Source: Tuwongella immobilis (GTDB lineage Bacteria > Planctomycetota > Planctomycetia > Gemmatales > Gemmataceae). From it: a stretch of 64,000 nt of DNA. The stretch spans positions 2,394,920 to 2,458,919 of the forward strand of contig NZ_LR593887.1 of assembly GCF_901538355.1 (NCBI RefSeq). Direction: 5' to 3'. A program made the position numbers and the translations under genes. How positions within the stretch are numbered: the first letter of the stretch is position 1; each line of letters begins with the position of its first letter. The notes beneath the pieces were generated by a model. It searched no databases and had not been told where the DNA came from. It worked only from the letters and a program-made list of their open reading frames with translations. Shown in pieces: positions 46,931 to 58,578 of the stretch.

Positions 46931-49900
46931 ATGCCCATCCCGGCAGTCCGCATTATTCGTCCGGATTCGACTCGAAACTTTGGCCGTGTCGGCGATGCAG
47001 TGGATGTCCCACCGCTAACCGACATTCAGACAAAATCGTATGAGCGATTTTTGCAACTGGATATCCCGGCAGAACAACGGACGCCCACCGGCCTTGAAGG
47101 GGTGCTGCGTGAAATTTTTCCCATCGAAAGCTACGATAAGAAGCATTCGCTGGAATACATCCGTTATGAACTGGGTAAGCCGCGCTACGACCCGGATGAA
47201 TGTCGCCAATTGCGCTTGACCTACGGTCGTCCATTCAAGGTGTGGCTGCGGCTGCGCAAAGAACAGCCGATCGAAGAAGAAGTCTACCTGGGCGACATGC
47301 CGATCATGATCGGTGGTGGCGAATTCATCATCAACGGTGCCGAACGGGTGGTGGTTAGCCAGCTGCACCGTTCGCCGGGTGTTGACTTCGTCATGGAAAT
47401 TGAGGCCGACAAGAAGTTGCACTCGTGCCGGATTATCCCCGAGCGTGGCTCGTGGATCGAAATCAATGCGACGAAGAAAGATACCTTCGGTGTCCGCATT
47501 GACCAATCGGGTAAGTTCTCGGCCATGACCCTGTTGCGGGCGATGGATCCGAAGTACTCGTCGTCGGCAGCGTTGTTGCGCGAGTTTCATACGGTTGAGA
47601 CCGTGGATCTCAATGCTTCGGATGCTCGGAGCCGACTGGTTGGCGACCCGGAACTGAACGTTCCGCCGATGATCGCTGACGATGATATCATCGACCCCGA
47701 GACCGGGGAAATTTACCTGAATAGTTGCGATCCGTTCACGCACGATGCGTTTGACCGCATCCGCGCGAGTATGTTGACGGAAGTAACGGCTTTGGCGCCA
47801 CCCAAGGATCCGATCATCCTCGCCTCGATCGTTGAGGATGGCACGGATTCGCATGAAGCGGCCTTGCTGAAGATCTATTCGCGTCTGCGACCGGGGAACC
47901 CGGCCCAGTTGGAAAAGGCGCGGGAACTGTTCAAAGAAAAGTTCCTGGATCAGAACCGCTACCGGTTGGGGAAGGTCGGTCGATTCCGGATCAACCGCAA
48001 GTTCGATCAGGACGTTCCCGAAACGGAAATGACCCTGCGTGCGGTCGACTTCGTCAACGCGATCAAGTACCTGCTCGATCTGCGAGCCGGGAAAGGCGAT
48101 ATCGACGACATTGACCACCTGGGCAATCGTCGGTTGCGGACCATTGACGAACTGGCTGCCGATGAACTTCGCAAGGGGTTCTTGAAGCTGCGTCGCACGG
48201 TGCAAGACCGGATGTCGATGCGGCCTGAAGAAGAAATGTCGCCGCGTTCGTTGATTAATCCGAAGTCGGTTTCGGCGGCGATCGAATACTTCTTCGGTCG
48301 AAGTGAACTGTCGCAGGTGGTTGACCAAACAAACCCATTGGCCCAGTTGACGCACGAACGGCGATTGTCGGCCCTTGGACCGGGTGGTTTGAACCGGAAG
48401 CGTGCCGGCTTCGAAGTTCGAGACGTGCATATTTCGCACTACGGTCGGATCTGCCCGATTGAGACGCCCGAAGGGACGAACATCGGTCTGATTTCGAGCC
48501 TTTCGATTTTCGCACGAATCGACGATTATGGCTTCTTAATCACGCCGTATCGCAAGTTGCTCGAACGCAAACCGACGGATGAAGTGGTTTGGCTGCGTGC
48601 GGATGAAGAAATCAATGCGAAACTGGCCCCGGCGGATGCGCCGACCGAAGGCGATCTCGATCTGCTGAAGGAAGGCCGGATTATCGCCCGCTTCGATGGC
48701 GACTTCGGTTCGATTATTTCGGACAAAGTCGAATATATCGACGTTTCGCCAAAACAGATGGTTGGCGTTTCGGCGGGGCTGATTCCGTTCTTGGAACACG
48801 ACGATGCGAACCGGGCGCTGATGGGCTCGAACATGCAACGTCAGGCGGTGCCTTTGCTGGTGCCGGAACCGCCGATCGTGGCAACGGGCCTTGAAGTCGA
48901 AGTGGCGAAGCACTCCGGGATGCTCGTTCGCGCGGTGGAAGAAGGCGTGGTCACCTATGTCGACGCCAATCGCATCAAGGTGAATGACCGCGAGTATGTG
49001 CTTCGGAAATTCGTTGGTTTGAACGAGCGAACTTGCCAAAACCAAAAGCCAATCGTCAAGATGGGGCAGCCGGTGAAGGCGGGGCAGATCATCGCCGACG
49101 GTGCGGCGACGTATCAGGGTGAGCTCGCACTGGGACGAAACGTGCTGGTCGCGTTTATGTCTTGGGAAGGGTATAACTTCGAAGATGCGATCATCATCTC
49201 CGAAAAGTTGGTCAAGAATGATACATACACTTCGATCCACATCGAAGAGTTCGATATCGAAATTCGTGAGACCAAGCTCGGGAAGGAAGAATTCACCCGC
49301 GATATTCCGAACGTCAGCCCGAAGGCTTTGTCCAGTCTGGATGACCATGGGGTCGTTCTGGTCGGGACTTACGTCAAGCCGGGGGATATCCTCGTTGGCA
49401 AGGTTTCGCCCAAGTCGCGAGCGGAACTGACGCCGGAAGAAAAGTTGCTGCATGCAATTTTCGGTCGTGCTGGCGAAGATGTGAAGAATGATTCGTTGGA
49501 AGTTCCTTCGGGTATCGAAGGGATCGTGATTGATGCCCAGCGGTTTTCGCGCCGGGCGTCGATGACCGACGATGAAAAGAAGGAAATGGATCGGGAACAG
49601 CGTCGAATTGAAGAACGCTATACCGAAGTGGTGGCCGAGCAATTCCGAGCGATGATTGGGGATCTGGAAAAGATTCTCGACAAGAAGGAATTGAAAGACG
49701 CCCATACGGGCAAAGCATTGATGGCGGATCGTGACGACAAGACGCTGTACGATATGGCGTTGGCGTTCAAGTACGATTCGTTGGATGTGCGAACGCCGGA
49801 AAAGACCGAACCGGTTCGCCTCTTGGTGCGTCGCCATTTGGAACGGATTCAGTTCCATTTGGATGAAAAGGAACGCAAGCTGAACTCGCTGAAGCGGGGT

Positions 49901-50656
49901 GATGAGCTGCCTTCGGGCGTTCAGCAGATGGTGAAGGTCTATGTTGCCACCAAGCGAGCCATTTCGGTCGGTGACAAGATGGCGGGTCGCCACGGCAACA
50001 AGGGGGTGATCTCGAAGATCCTCCCGGAAGAAGATATGCCGTTCTTGGCGGATGGCACCACGTTGGACATTATGTTGAATCCGCTGGGGGTGCCCTCCCG
50101 GATGAACGTGGGTCAGATTTTGGAAACCCACTTAGGTTGGGCAGCTGCAAAGCTCAAGTTCAAGGCGGTGACCCCGGTGTTCGATGGTGCCAGCGAAGAA
50201 GAAATTCGCTTGTGCCTGAAGGAAGCGGGACAATCCGAGACGGGCAAGAGCGTGTTGTACGATGGTCGCACGGGGGACCGCTTCGAGCAGATGGTCACCG
50301 TGGGATACATCTACATGCTGAAGCTGCACCACTTGGTGGACGACAAGGTCCATGCTCGCGCAACGGGGCCTTACTCACTGATCACGCAACAGCCGTTGGG
50401 CGGGAAAGCCCGCTTCGGTGGTCAGCGGTTTGGTGAAATGGAAGTGTGGGCATTGGAAGCCTATGGTGCGGCCTACATTCTTCAGGAACTGTTGACCGTG
50501 AAGTCGGACGACGTGGAAGGTCGAACGAAGATTTACGAATCGATGGTGAAGGGTGAGAACACTCTGGAGGCCGGGACTCCTGCGAGTTTCGATGTGTTGA
50601 CGCACGAAATTCGGGGGCTGGGTCTGAATATGCAACTGGAGAAGAAGCGGCTGTAA
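46931..50656 (+). CDS. rpoB: RNA polymerase subunit beta
   Basis: A 1241-residue beta subunit. Conserved blocks include the rifampicin-site region ([29 protein letters not shown]), [31 protein letters not shown] and the C-terminal [25 protein letters not shown]. At the rifampicin site the residues for E. coli positions 513, 516, 526 and 531 are standard, while Phe514 and Met515 are both Val. Length is close to other bacteria without the large E. coli insertions. GGAGGAG precedes the start. Confidence 0.98.
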   Translation: MPIPAVRIIRPDSTRNFGRVGDAVDVPPLTDIQTKSYERFLQLDIPAEQRTPTGLEGVLREIFPIESYDKKHSLEYIRYELGKPRYDPDECRQLRLTYGRPFKVWLRLRKEQPIEEEVYLGDMPIMIGGGEFIINGAERVVVSQLHRSPGVDFVMEIEADKKLHSCRIIPERGSWIEINATKKDTFGVRIDQSGKFSAMTLLRAMDPKYSSSAALLREFHTVETVDLNASDARSRLVGDPELNVPPMIADDDIIDPETGEIYLNSCDPFTHDAFDRIRASMLTEVTALAPPKDPIILASIVEDGTDSHEAALLKIYSRLRPGNPAQLEKARELFKEKFLDQNRYRLGKVGRFRINRKFDQDVPETEMTLRAVDFVNAIKYLLDLRAGKGDIDDIDHLGNRRLRTIDELAADELRKGFLKLRRTVQDRMSMRPEEEMSPRSLINPKSVSAAIEYFFGRSELSQVVDQTNPLAQLTHERRLSALGPGGLNRKRAGFEVRDVHISHYGRICPIETPEGTNIGLISSLSIFARIDDYGFLITPYRKLLERKPTDEVVWLRADEEINAKLAPADAPTEGDLDLLKEGRIIARFDGDFGSIISDKVEYIDVSPKQMVGVSAGLIPFLEHDDANRALMGSNMQRQAVPLLVPEPPIVATGLEVEVAKHSGMLVRAVEEGVVTYVDANRIKVNDREYVLRKFVGLNERTCQNQKPIVKMGQPVKAGQIIADGAATYQGELALGRNVLVAFMSWEGYNFEDAIIISEKLVKNDTYTSIHIEEFDIEIRETKLGKEEFTRDIPNVSPKALSSLDDHGVVLVGTYVKPGDILVGKVSPKSRAELTPEEKLLHAIFGRAGEDVKNDSLEVPSGIEGIVIDAQRFSRRASMTDDEKKEMDREQRRIEERYTEVVAEQFRAMIGDLEKILDKKELKDAHTGKALMADRDDKTLYDMALAFKYDSLDVRTPEKTEPVRLLVRRHLERIQFHLDEKERKLNSLKRGDELPSGVQQMVKVYVATKRAISVGDKMAGRHGNKGVISKILPEEDMPFLADGTTLDIMLNPLGVPSRMNVGQILETHLGWAAAKLKFKAVTPVFDGASEEEIRLCLKEAGQSETGKSVLYDGRTGDRFEQMVTVGYIYMLKLHHLVDDKVHARATGPYSLITQQPLGGKARFGGQRFGEMEVWALEAYGAAYILQELLTVKSDDVEGRTKIYESMVKGENTLEAGTPASFDVLTHEIRGLGLNMQLEKKRL

Positions 50657-50715
50657 AGTCGATTCGGCAACGCAGTTGCGGTCTGGCAGCCTACCCAGGC
50701 CGAACCGATGAACTT

Positions 50716-50757
50716 GCGAATTCCCTTGGATGATTTCGGTCATGCAAGGGAATTTGC
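50716..50757 (+). promoter_or_regulatory. Hairpin between rpoB and rpoC
   Basis: Thirteen pairs, one of them G-T (50716-50728 with 50745-50757), a G-G mismatch and four further pairs (50730-50733 with 50740-50743) enclose a 6-base loop. It sits in the 195-base gap between rpoB and rpoC and has no T-run. It may be a processing site or stabilise mRNA ends. Confidence 0.55.
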
Positions 50758-50851
50758 TGACGTGCATAGAGTCCTTCACCAAGATGAATCCTCATCGTCG
50801 ACGCAGTCTGAGCCGACCGTCGGGCGATGTCCCTTTTAGCGGAGCGCATGC

Positions 50852-53800
50852 ATGAGCACTGGTGATACGAGCACTTACGATCGTATCAACGACTACGAGG
50901 CCGTCCGTATTAGCCTCGCAAGTCCTCACGACATCCGCAGTTGGTCGTTCGGGGAAGTCAAAAAGCCCGAAACGATTAACTACCGCACCTACCGGCCCGA
51001 AAAAGATGGCCTGTTTTGCGAACGGATTTTCGGCCCCGAAAAAGACTGGGAATGCGGCTGCGGCAAATACCGTGGCATGAAATATAAGGGGATGATCTGC
51101 GATCGCTGCGGCGTGAAGGTGACGCATAGCCGCGTCCGCCGCAAGCGCATGGGCCACATCGAGTTGGCCGCACCAGTGGTCCATATCTGGTTCTTCAAGG
51201 CGATGCCCAGTCGCTTGGGAACCCTGCTGGATATGAAAACTTCCAGTCTTGAGAAGATCATTTACTTCCAAGATTATGTGGTGATTGATCCCGGTGATAC
51301 GAAGCTGAAAGAACGTCAGATTCTGACCGAAGATGAGCATCGCCGCGCCTTGGAAGAATATGGCGACTCGTTTGAAGTGGGCATGGGTGCCGAAGCAGTC
51401 AAGAAGCTGCTGGAAAAGCTGGATCTGACGACCGAAGCCGAGAAACTTCGGGAACGACTCGCGGAAGAATCCAAGAAAGAAAAAAGCTCCAAGCAGAAGC
51501 TCAAGGATTTGGTCAAGCGACTGAAGATTCTGGAGTCGCTGCGGGATTCGTCGAATAGCGCCTCGTGGTTGATTCTCGAGTGCATCCCGGTGATTCCGCC
51601 GGACTTGCGTCCGCTGGTGCTGCTTGATTCTGGTAACTTTGCGACGTCGGACTTGAACGATTTGTATCGTCGGATCATCAACCGGAATAACCGGTTGAAG
51701 AAGCTGGTCGATCTGAACGCACCCGAAGTGATCATCCGTAACGAAAAGCGGATGTTGCAGCAGTCGGTGGATGCGTTGTTTGACAACGGCCGCTGCAAAC
51801 GACCGGTGCTTGGTTCCTCGAATCGTCCGCTGAAGTCGTTGACGGACATGATTAAGGGGAAGCAAGGGCGGTTCCGCGAAAACTTGCTCGGCAAGCGCGT
51901 TGACTACTCCGCTCGTTCGGTCATCGTCGTCGGCCCGGAACTGCGGCTGCACCAGTGCGGTCTGCCCAAGAAGATTGCGCTCGAATTGTTCCAGCCGTTC
52001 ATCATTCGGCGGCTGAAGGAATTGGGCCACGCGGATACGATCAAGTCCGCCAAGAAGATGCTCGAACGAAAAGACGAGCAAGTTTGGGATATTCTCGAAG
52101 AAGTGACGAAGTCGCATCCGGTGTTGCTGAACCGGGCACCGACGCTCCACCGGATGGGTATCCAAGCGTTTGAACCGGTGTTGATCGAAGGGAATGCGAT
52201 TCGCATCCATCCGCTGGTCTGCAAAGGCTTTAATGCGGACTTCGACGGTGACCAAATGGCCGTTCACTTGCCGCTATCGATTGAAGCGCAGGTGGAAGCG
52301 ACCGTGTTGATGATGTCGACAAACAACATCTTCAGCCCGGCGAATGGCAATCCGATTATCACGCCGTCGCAAGATATCGTGATGGGTTGCTACTATCTGA
52401 CGGCGAGCCGAGGTGAAGAAGGCGAAAAGGTGGAAGCCGGCGACGGCATGATTTTCCACAACACCCGCGAAGTGTTCACGGCGTTCGATCAACGCAAGTT
52501 GGGCGTGCATGCTCGGATTCGCGTGCGATTGCCGATCGATAAGCGCGTGATCACGGAAGTTCGCACGGACAAAGATAAGACGGCCGTGGAAGAGTTGACC
52601 CGCAAGTCGGGCGACTCGCCGCTGGTGAAAACCACCGTTGGCCGGGTGATCTTCAACGACATTCTGCACCCGCAGATGGCGTTCTACGACCTGCCCCTGA
52701 CCAGCAAATACCTCAGCCGGATCATCGCCGACTGCTATCAACTGCTGGGTCGACGTCAGACGATTGAGTTGTTGGATCGGATGAAGGTGATTGGCTTCCG
52801 CGAATCGACCCGCTCGGGGTTGAGCTTTGCGACCTACGACTTGCGAACCCCCGATAACAAGGAACTGGTTCTCAAGGAAAAGGATAAGGAAGTCGACAAA
52901 CTGCGCAAACAGTACGAGCGTGGTTTGATTACCGAGATGGAACGGTACAACAAGACGATCGAAACGTGGGGGAAGGCCCGCGAATTGATCACCAAGCAGC
53001 TCATGGCGGACTTGATGAATGACCGCCGCGAGGACGAAAGCGGTGTGTTGCTGCCGTACCTGAATCCGATCTATTTGATGGCTCACTCGGGCGCTCGTGG
53101 GGGCGTTGAACAGATCCGTCAGTTGGGTGGGATGCGCGGTCTGATGGCCAAGCCGTCGGGTGCGATCATCGAAACGCCGATTCGTGCCAGCTTCCGTGAC
53201 GGGTTGAGCGTGCTGGAATACTTCAGCTCGACGCACGGTGCTCGTAAGGGCTTGGCGGATACGGCCTTGAAGACGGCGGACTCGGGCTACCTGACCCGGA
53301 AGTTGGCCGACGTCGCCCAGAACGTCGTGATCACGATGCACGATTGCGGCACGACGCAAGGGACGACCAAGGGCATCATGTACAAGGGCGAAGAAGTCGA
53401 TCGCTCGTTGGCGGATGCGATTCGCGGTCGCGTGAGTCAAACGACGATCAAGCACCCGGAAACCGGCGAAATCATCATTCACGAAAATGAAATGATTACG
53501 CCGTCCAAGGCCAAGGAACTCGACAAGCTCGGCATGGACAAAGTCGCGGTTCGCAGCCCGATGACCTGCCAAGCGCCGTTGGGGATTTGCCGGCTGTGCT
53601 ATGGCATGGACTTGGCGACGGGCGGACTGGTCGAAGAAGGGATGGCGGTTGGAATTATCGCCGCGCAATCGATCGGTGAGCCGGGCACGCAGTTGACGAT
53701 GCGGACGTTCCACGTGGGTGGTACCGCGTCGCAAGCGGCGATCGAAGCCGATGCCAAGACCAAGAAGGGCGGTAAGGTCTTCTTGGAACGGATCACGATC

Positions 53801-55204
53801 ATCCAGAACGAACGGGGTGAGCGGATTGCGCTGGCACGAACGGGTAGCATCTCGATCGTGAAGGGTGGACGTTCGGACGAGCGTTATCAAGTGCCGAACG
53901 GTGCGGTGCTGATGGTCGAAGATGGCCAGGAAGTGCAGCCCGGTGATGTGCTCTGTCGTTGGGATCCGCACTCGATTCCGATCTTCTGCGAAGAAGGTGG
54001 GAAGGTGCGATTCGAGGACATCAAGGAAGGGGAAACGCTCCGGAAGGAACGCGAAAGCACGGGTGCCGAACGCTTCATCATCATGGAACACAAGGGTGAT
54101 TTGCACCCGTCGGTGATCCTCGAAGATGAACGCGGGAACATCAAGAAAGCGTACTTCATTCCGGAACGGGCCTACCTGGAAGTTCGGGAAGGGCAAGTGA
54201 TCTCGCCGGGTACGCTGTTGGCCAAGACGCCGCGGGAACAGTCGGGAACGGCTGACATCACTGGTGGTCTGCCGCGTGTGACGGAAATCTTCGAAGCGCG
54301 TCGTCCGCGTGACCCGGCGGTCATGGCGGAAGTTTCGGGGAAGGTTCGCCTGGGCGAAAAGAAGCGCGGTAAGCGTCAGATCTGGATTCAACCGGTGGAC
54401 GACAACGACCGGGTGATCGGCGAAGAACGCGAACACCAAGTGCCGCACGGCAAGCACTTGCGCGTGCAGTCGGGCGAATACGTGAAGGAAGGCGATCCGC
54501 TCGTGTTCGGGCCGCGGGTGCCGCACGATATTCTGCGCATCTCGGGGATCGAGGCGGTGCAGGATTACCTGGTGCAAGAAGTGCAAGCGGTCTATCGCAT
54601 GCAGCGCGTGGAAATCGATGACAAGCACATCGAAATCATCGTCGCGCAAATGCTCCGCAAGGTGCGTGTGGAATCGATGGGCGACACGAAACTGTTGCCG
54701 CATTCGGTGATGGATAAGTTCGCGTTCCGTGCCACGAACGAACGATTACTGAACGACTATGTGAAGGTGATCGATCCGGGTCAATCGGAATTCCGCGAAA
54801 ATCAGATTGTCCAACGGGTGACGTTCGAAGAAGAACGCGACCGATTGGAAGTCGAAGGCAAGCGGCTGCCGTCGTTTGTTCCCCCGACACCGGCGACCTG
54901 CTCGACGGTGCTGCTGGGGATCACCAAGGCCGCGGTGCAGTCGGATAGCTTTATCTCGGCGGCATCGTTCCAAGAAACCACCAAGGTGCTCACCGAAGCG
55001 GCGCTGGCTAGCAAGGTTGACCACCTGGTCGGGTTGAAGGAAAACGTCATTCTGGGGCACTTGGTTCCTGCTGGGACCGGCTTCCGAATCTTCCAAGATG
55101 CCGAAGTCAAGATGAACGCACCAGTTCTCCACGAGCCGATGGCGAGCATGGAAGACGATCTGGACGACGAAGCCGGACCGGATGCGGTCCCGATGAGTGT
55201 GTGA
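50852..55204 (+). CDS. rpoC: RNA polymerase subunit beta'
   Basis: A 1450-residue beta' subunit. The N-terminal zinc site [19 protein letters not shown], the catalytic NADFDGDQM (Asn461; Mg-binding Asp463, Asp465 and Asp467), and the second zinc site (near CRLCYG) are intact. It contains the bridge-helix region [13 protein letters not shown] and the C-terminal [13 protein letters not shown]. The ATG at 50852 is preceded by GGAGCG. Length is in the normal range (E. coli 1407). Confidence 0.98.
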   Translation: MSTGDTSTYDRINDYEAVRISLASPHDIRSWSFGEVKKPETINYRTYRPEKDGLFCERIFGPEKDWECGCGKYRGMKYKGMICDRCGVKVTHSRVRRKRMGHIELAAPVVHIWFFKAMPSRLGTLLDMKTSSLEKIIYFQDYVVIDPGDTKLKERQILTEDEHRRALEEYGDSFEVGMGAEAVKKLLEKLDLTTEAEKLRERLAEESKKEKSSKQKLKDLVKRLKILESLRDSSNSASWLILECIPVIPPDLRPLVLLDSGNFATSDLNDLYRRIINRNNRLKKLVDLNAPEVIIRNEKRMLQQSVDALFDNGRCKRPVLGSSNRPLKSLTDMIKGKQGRFRENLLGKRVDYSARSVIVVGPELRLHQCGLPKKIALELFQPFIIRRLKELGHADTIKSAKKMLERKDEQVWDILEEVTKSHPVLLNRAPTLHRMGIQAFEPVLIEGNAIRIHPLVCKGFNADFDGDQMAVHLPLSIEAQVEATVLMMSTNNIFSPANGNPIITPSQDIVMGCYYLTASRGEEGEKVEAGDGMIFHNTREVFTAFDQRKLGVHARIRVRLPIDKRVITEVRTDKDKTAVEELTRKSGDSPLVKTTVGRVIFNDILHPQMAFYDLPLTSKYLSRIIADCYQLLGRRQTIELLDRMKVIGFRESTRSGLSFATYDLRTPDNKELVLKEKDKEVDKLRKQYERGLITEMERYNKTIETWGKARELITKQLMADLMNDRREDESGVLLPYLNPIYLMAHSGARGGVEQIRQLGGMRGLMAKPSGAIIETPIRASFRDGLSVLEYFSSTHGARKGLADTALKTADSGYLTRKLADVAQNVVITMHDCGTTQGTTKGIMYKGEEVDRSLADAIRGRVSQTTIKHPETGEIIIHENEMITPSKAKELDKLGMDKVAVRSPMTCQAPLGICRLCYGMDLATGGLVEEGMAVGIIAAQSIGEPGTQLTMRTFHVGGTASQAAIEADAKTKKGGKVFLERITIIQNERGERIALARTGSISIVKGGRSDERYQVPNGAVLMVEDGQEVQPGDVLCRWDPHSIPIFCEEGGKVRFEDIKEGETLRKERESTGAERFIIMEHKGDLHPSVILEDERGNIKKAYFIPERAYLEVREGQVISPGTLLAKTPREQSGTADITGGLPRVTEIFEARRPRDPAVMAEVSGKVRLGEKKRGKRQIWIQPVDDNDRVIGEEREHQVPHGKHLRVQSGEYVKEGDPLVFGPRVPHDILRISGIEAVQDYLVQEVQAVYRMQRVEIDDKHIEIIVAQMLRKVRVESMGDTKLLPHSVMDKFAFRATNERLLNDYVKVIDPGQSEFRENQIVQRVTFEEERDRLEVEGKRLPSFVPPTPATCSTVLLGITKAAVQSDSFISAASFQETTKVLTEAALASKVDHLVGLKENVILGHLVPAGTGFRIFQDAEVKMNAPVLHEPMASMEDDLDDEAGPDAVPMSV

Positions 55205-55236
55205 TGGATCGGTGACCGGATTGATGAGGATTCGAC

Positions 55237-55286
55237 CGACTCCGTCTGGGACTTTCGGTTCTCAGACGGACTCGGTTCTGTTTTTT
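55237..55286 (+). terminator. Intrinsic terminator after rpoC
   Basis: Twelve positions (55237-55248 with 55263-55274) pair with one C-C mismatch, and six T residues follow at 55281-55286. It lies 33 bases after the rpoC stop. The str genes rpsL-rpsG-fusA downstream therefore need a promoter between 55287 and 55434, or read-through. Confidence 0.75.
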
Positions 55287-55434
55287 CGAGGGATTTTTGG
55301 CAAGCTGCTCTGGTCGATTCGGAGTCTGTTTGCTTGAATACCTCGCATATACTCGGTGAAGTAGCGATCGCGTCCTTGAACGACGAAAGATGACCGGACC
55401 CCGTTGGCTGCGGATCTGGTCGAGGGAAGAACGA

Positions 55435-55812
55435 ATGCCGACGATCAATCAATTGGTTCGCACTCCTCGCGTGCCGCAGAAGTCCAAGCCGAAACACCCG
55501 GCGATGCAGGGCTGCCCACAAAAGCGTGGGGTCTGCTTGCAAGTGAAGACCATGACTCCGAAGAAGCCGAACTCGGCGATGCGGAAAGTGGCCCGTGTTC
55601 GGTTGTCGAACGGGATCGAAGTGACTGCCTACATCCCCGGCGAAGGCCACAACCTGCAAGAACACTCAATCGTGTTGGTGCGTGGTGGCCGGGTACGCGA
55701 CCTCCCCGGGGTTCGCTACCACATCGTTCGCGGCGTGCTCGACTCGCAAGGTGTGCCGGATCGAAAGCAAGCACGCTCGAAGTATGGTACGAAGAAGGGT
55801 GGCGGCAAGTAA
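55435..55812 (+). CDS. rpsL: Ribosomal protein S12 with Arg88
   Basis: A 125-residue S12 that aligns to the E. coli protein without gaps through residue 100. The decoding-site block [12 protein letters not shown] keeps Lys43. At residue 88 the sequence reads [11 protein letters not shown], so Arg replaces the usual Lys; K88R is a known streptomycin-resistance change in E. coli and M. tuberculosis. The ATG at 55435 (MPTINQLVR) has GAGGGAAG upstream; a longer frame adds 15 residues. Confidence 0.97.
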   Translation: MPTINQLVRTPRVPQKSKPKHPAMQGCPQKRGVCLQVKTMTPKKPNSAMRKVARVRLSNGIEVTAYIPGEGHNLQEHSIVLVRGGRVRDLPGVRYHIVRGVLDSQGVPDRKQARSKYGTKKGGGK

Positions 55813-55842
55813 TTGCTCTTTGAGAAACGGATCGACTGAACT

Positions 55843-56316
55843 ATGGCCGGAAAGCGAACCGCGAGCCAATCCTCGCTCAAGCCTGACCCCCGCTTCAACT
55901 CGGTGTTGGTCAGCAAGTTCATCAATTGCCTGATGCATGATGGCAAGAAATCGACCGCCATGCGAATTTTCTATGATGCCATGGATCGCATCATGAAGCG
56001 CATGCCGGATATTAACCCGCTGGATGTCTTCGTTCAAGCGGTTGAGCATGTCAAGCCGACCGTTGAAGTTCGTTCCCGCCGCGTCGGTGGTGCGAACTAT
56101 CAGGTTCCGATGCAAGTGAAGCGCGAACGGCAACAAAGCTTGTCGATTCGCTGGATCATCGCCGCTGCCCGGAACAAGTCGGGTCGCCCGATGTTCGAGC
56201 GGCTGTCCGATGAATTCATGGCTGCATATCGTCGTGAAGGCGAAGCCATGTCCAAGCGCGAACAAACCATTAAGATGGCCGATGCCAACAAGGCATTCGC
56301 CCACTTTGCCTGGTAA
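55843..56316 (+). CDS. rpsG: Ribosomal protein S7
   Basis: A 157-residue S7, the assembly-initiating protein of the 30S head. Blocks [55 protein letters not shown] and [10 protein letters not shown]-like [15 protein letters not shown] are conserved. It follows rpsL by 30 bases and precedes fusA by 147 bases in the standard str order. Confidence 0.97.
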   Translation: MAGKRTASQSSLKPDPRFNSVLVSKFINCLMHDGKKSTAMRIFYDAMDRIMKRMPDINPLDVFVQAVEHVKPTVEVRSRRVGGANYQVPMQVKRERQQSLSIRWIIAAARNKSGRPMFERLSDEFMAAYRREGEAMSKREQTIKMADANKAFAHFAW

Positions 56317-56463
56317 TTCCAGGGCGATCGTTTCGATCACCGGGAGCGATGTCGCACGGATCAGCATGCCCGAACAGCTTCTCCGGTTGGGAATCTCCAA
56401 TCCGAGAGTCGGTTCGAGCCGGCTGATCCGGTTTCGTTTGGTGTCTATTACGGGGTCCGTCCC

Positions 56464-58578
56464 ATGGCGAAAGAACAGCCCAATTTCGATCTGCGGACGA
56501 TCCGCAACATTGGCGTCATTGCTCATATTGATGCGGGCAAAACGACGACAACCGAACATTTGCTCTATTATTCCGGCGCAAAACACAAGCTTGGTGCGGT
56601 CGATGATGGCAACACCGAAACGGACTACGATGTCGAAGAACAGAATCGCGGCATCACCATCTACAGTGCTTGCGTTCCGTTCAAATGGCTCGATTGTACC
56701 GTCAATCTGATCGATACCCCCGGACACGTTGATTTCACCGCCGAGGTGGAGCGGTCGCTCCGCGTCTTGGACGGTGCGATTGTCGTCTTCGATGCCCAGC
56801 GCGGCGTCGAAGCCCAGACGGAAACCGTTTGGCGGCAAGCGAATAAGTACAATGTGCCGCGAATCGTGTTCATGAATAAGATGGACGTGGTGGGAGCCAA
56901 CTTCGATCGCTCAGTCGCGGATGTTGTGGAGCGATTGTCTGGGAATCCCGTGCCGATTTTCATGCCGATCGGTGCGGGGGGGCAAAAAGATACCACCACG
57001 CCGTTTTGCGGGATTATCGATCTGATTCGGATGAAGGCACTTTATTTCGAAGGCACCGATAAAGGCAAGTCGGTTCGCGAAGCCGAGATCCCCGAAGATT
57101 TGTCGCTCGATGCCCAAGATCGCCGCGAAAAAATGCTCGATGCCCTGAGCCGCTTTGACGATGCGCTCACCGAGGCGATGCTTGAAGGCCGCGACATTGA
57201 TGAGGCGATGATCCGCAATGCGATCCGCACGCAGACCATCAGCGGCCAGATTCAGCCAGTGTTTTGCGGGTCGGGTCGTGAGCATATCGGAATCCAGCCG
57301 CTGCTCGACGGCATCACTTATTATCTACCCAGTCCGCTGGATCGTCCGCCGATCGTCGGGACCAATCCGAAGAAGCCGGATAAGGAAGAACGACGCAAGC
57401 CCGATTTGCAGGAACCCTTTGCGGGACTGGTGTTTAAGGTCATTACCAGCGATCACGGCGAACTGTCGTTCATTCGGATCTATTCGGGGACATTGAAGGC
57501 GAACTCCCGGTTGTTCAATCCTGGGAAAGATAAAAAGGAAGTGGTTGGGAAGATCTTCCGGGTGCATGCTGATCCGAAAGTGGATCGCGAAGATCTGCCC
57601 GAAGCCTATGCGGGCGATATCATTGCGACGATGAACTTGAAGGATACGGTTACTGGGGATACGCTCTGCGAGACGCAGCATCCGATTCTGCTGGAAAAGA
57701 TCGTGTTTGCGGAAGCGGTGGTGTCGCAGTCGATCGAACCGGAATCGTCGGCAGATAAAGATCGTTTGGCAGATACGCTTTCGAAGCTGAATCGTGAAGA
57801 TCCGACGTTCTTGTATCGGATCGATAGCGAGACCGGGCAAATGCTGATGTCCGGGATGGGGACTCTGCATCTGGAAGTCAAGAAGAACCGCATGGAGCGG
57901 GACTTTCGCTTGAAGGTGCGAGTCGGCAAGCCGCGGGTGAGCTACCGCGAGATGCTGCGCGATCCGATTACCGTCGTCGGCGAGTTCATTCGGACTGCAG
58001 GCTCCACGTCATTCTTCGCGAAGGTGGTCGTGAAATTTGACAATCAGAAGAATGATCAATCGGCGACTGTGAATCATCGGATCAAACCGAATCATCTGAA
58101 GGCCGAATTTTTGACAGCTGCGGAGCGCGGGCTTCGCAACGGGTTGATGTCGGGCGCGTTGGGCTATCCGATTCTGAATACGCAAGCGACGATCATCGAT
58201 GCGGAGCAAGATGAGCTGCTCTCCAACGAAGTGGCGTTCGAGGCGGCGGGGAATGACGCCGTTCAGAAAGCCTTGCAGGATAACGTGATCCTGCTGGAAC
58301 CGATCATGAAAGTGGCCGTGACGGTGCCGGATGATTTCGTGGGCAATATCATTGCCGATCTGTCCGCTCGCGGGGCAGAAATCACCAAGACGGAATCGAC
58401 CGGCAAGTTGATGGAACTCGAAGCGTTGGTGCCGTTGGCAAAGATGTTTGACTATGCGGATAAGGCGCGGTCGTTGTCCCAAGGTCGGGCCGCATCGTCG
58501 TTGACGCCATCGCACTACGCCGCTGCACCGGAAAGCGTGTTGCGAGCGATGCTTGATCCAGATTCGGTCGGGTATTGA
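56464..58578 (+). CDS. fusA: Elongation factor G with divergent domain IV
   Basis: A 704-residue EF-G in the normal str-operon place. The G domain is intact (AHIDAGKTT, DTPGHVDF, NKMD), though the switch I block reads EEQNRGITI with Asn61 where EF-G usually has Glu. In domain IV the near-invariant loop RQSGGRGQYG is replaced by RTAGSTSFFA (residues 510-519). Such loss is seen in recycling-type EF-G2 proteins. This factor may be an EF-G2/spd-type factor, with a canonical EF-G elsewhere. Its stop abuts the stop of the next gene, which converges on it. Confidence 0.9.
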   Translation: MAKEQPNFDLRTIRNIGVIAHIDAGKTTTTEHLLYYSGAKHKLGAVDDGNTETDYDVEEQNRGITIYSACVPFKWLDCTVNLIDTPGHVDFTAEVERSLRVLDGAIVVFDAQRGVEAQTETVWRQANKYNVPRIVFMNKMDVVGANFDRSVADVVERLSGNPVPIFMPIGAGGQKDTTTPFCGIIDLIRMKALYFEGTDKGKSVREAEIPEDLSLDAQDRREKMLDALSRFDDALTEAMLEGRDIDEAMIRNAIRTQTISGQIQPVFCGSGREHIGIQPLLDGITYYLPSPLDRPPIVGTNPKKPDKEERRKPDLQEPFAGLVFKVITSDHGELSFIRIYSGTLKANSRLFNPGKDKKEVVGKIFRVHADPKVDREDLPEAYAGDIIATMNLKDTVTGDTLCETQHPILLEKIVFAEAVVSQSIEPESSADKDRLADTLSKLNREDPTFLYRIDSETGQMLMSGMGTLHLEVKKNRMERDFRLKVRVGKPRVSYREMLRDPITVVGEFIRTAGSTSFFAKVVVKFDNQKNDQSATVNHRIKPNHLKAEFLTAAERGLRNGLMSGALGYPILNTQATIIDAEQDELLSNEVAFEAAGNDAVQKALQDNVILLEPIMKVAVTVPDDFVGNIIADLSARGAEITKTESTGKLMELEALVPLAKMFDYADKARSLSQGRAASSLTPSHYAAAPESVLRAMLDPDSVGY

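Noticed and set aside
46557-47018. Open frame of 153 codons in the rplL-rpoB gap
   Set aside because: It overlaps the rpoB start out of frame, has no ribosome site and no recognisable family.
52274-54703. Long open frame of 809 codons antisense to rpoC
   Set aside because: It is the mirror of strongly conserved rpoC codons; composition is His/Arg/Phe-rich as expected for an antisense shadow.
55330-55353. Possible promoter (TATACT at 55348-55353) for rpsL
   Set aside because: The -10 is good but no -35 at proper spacing was found.
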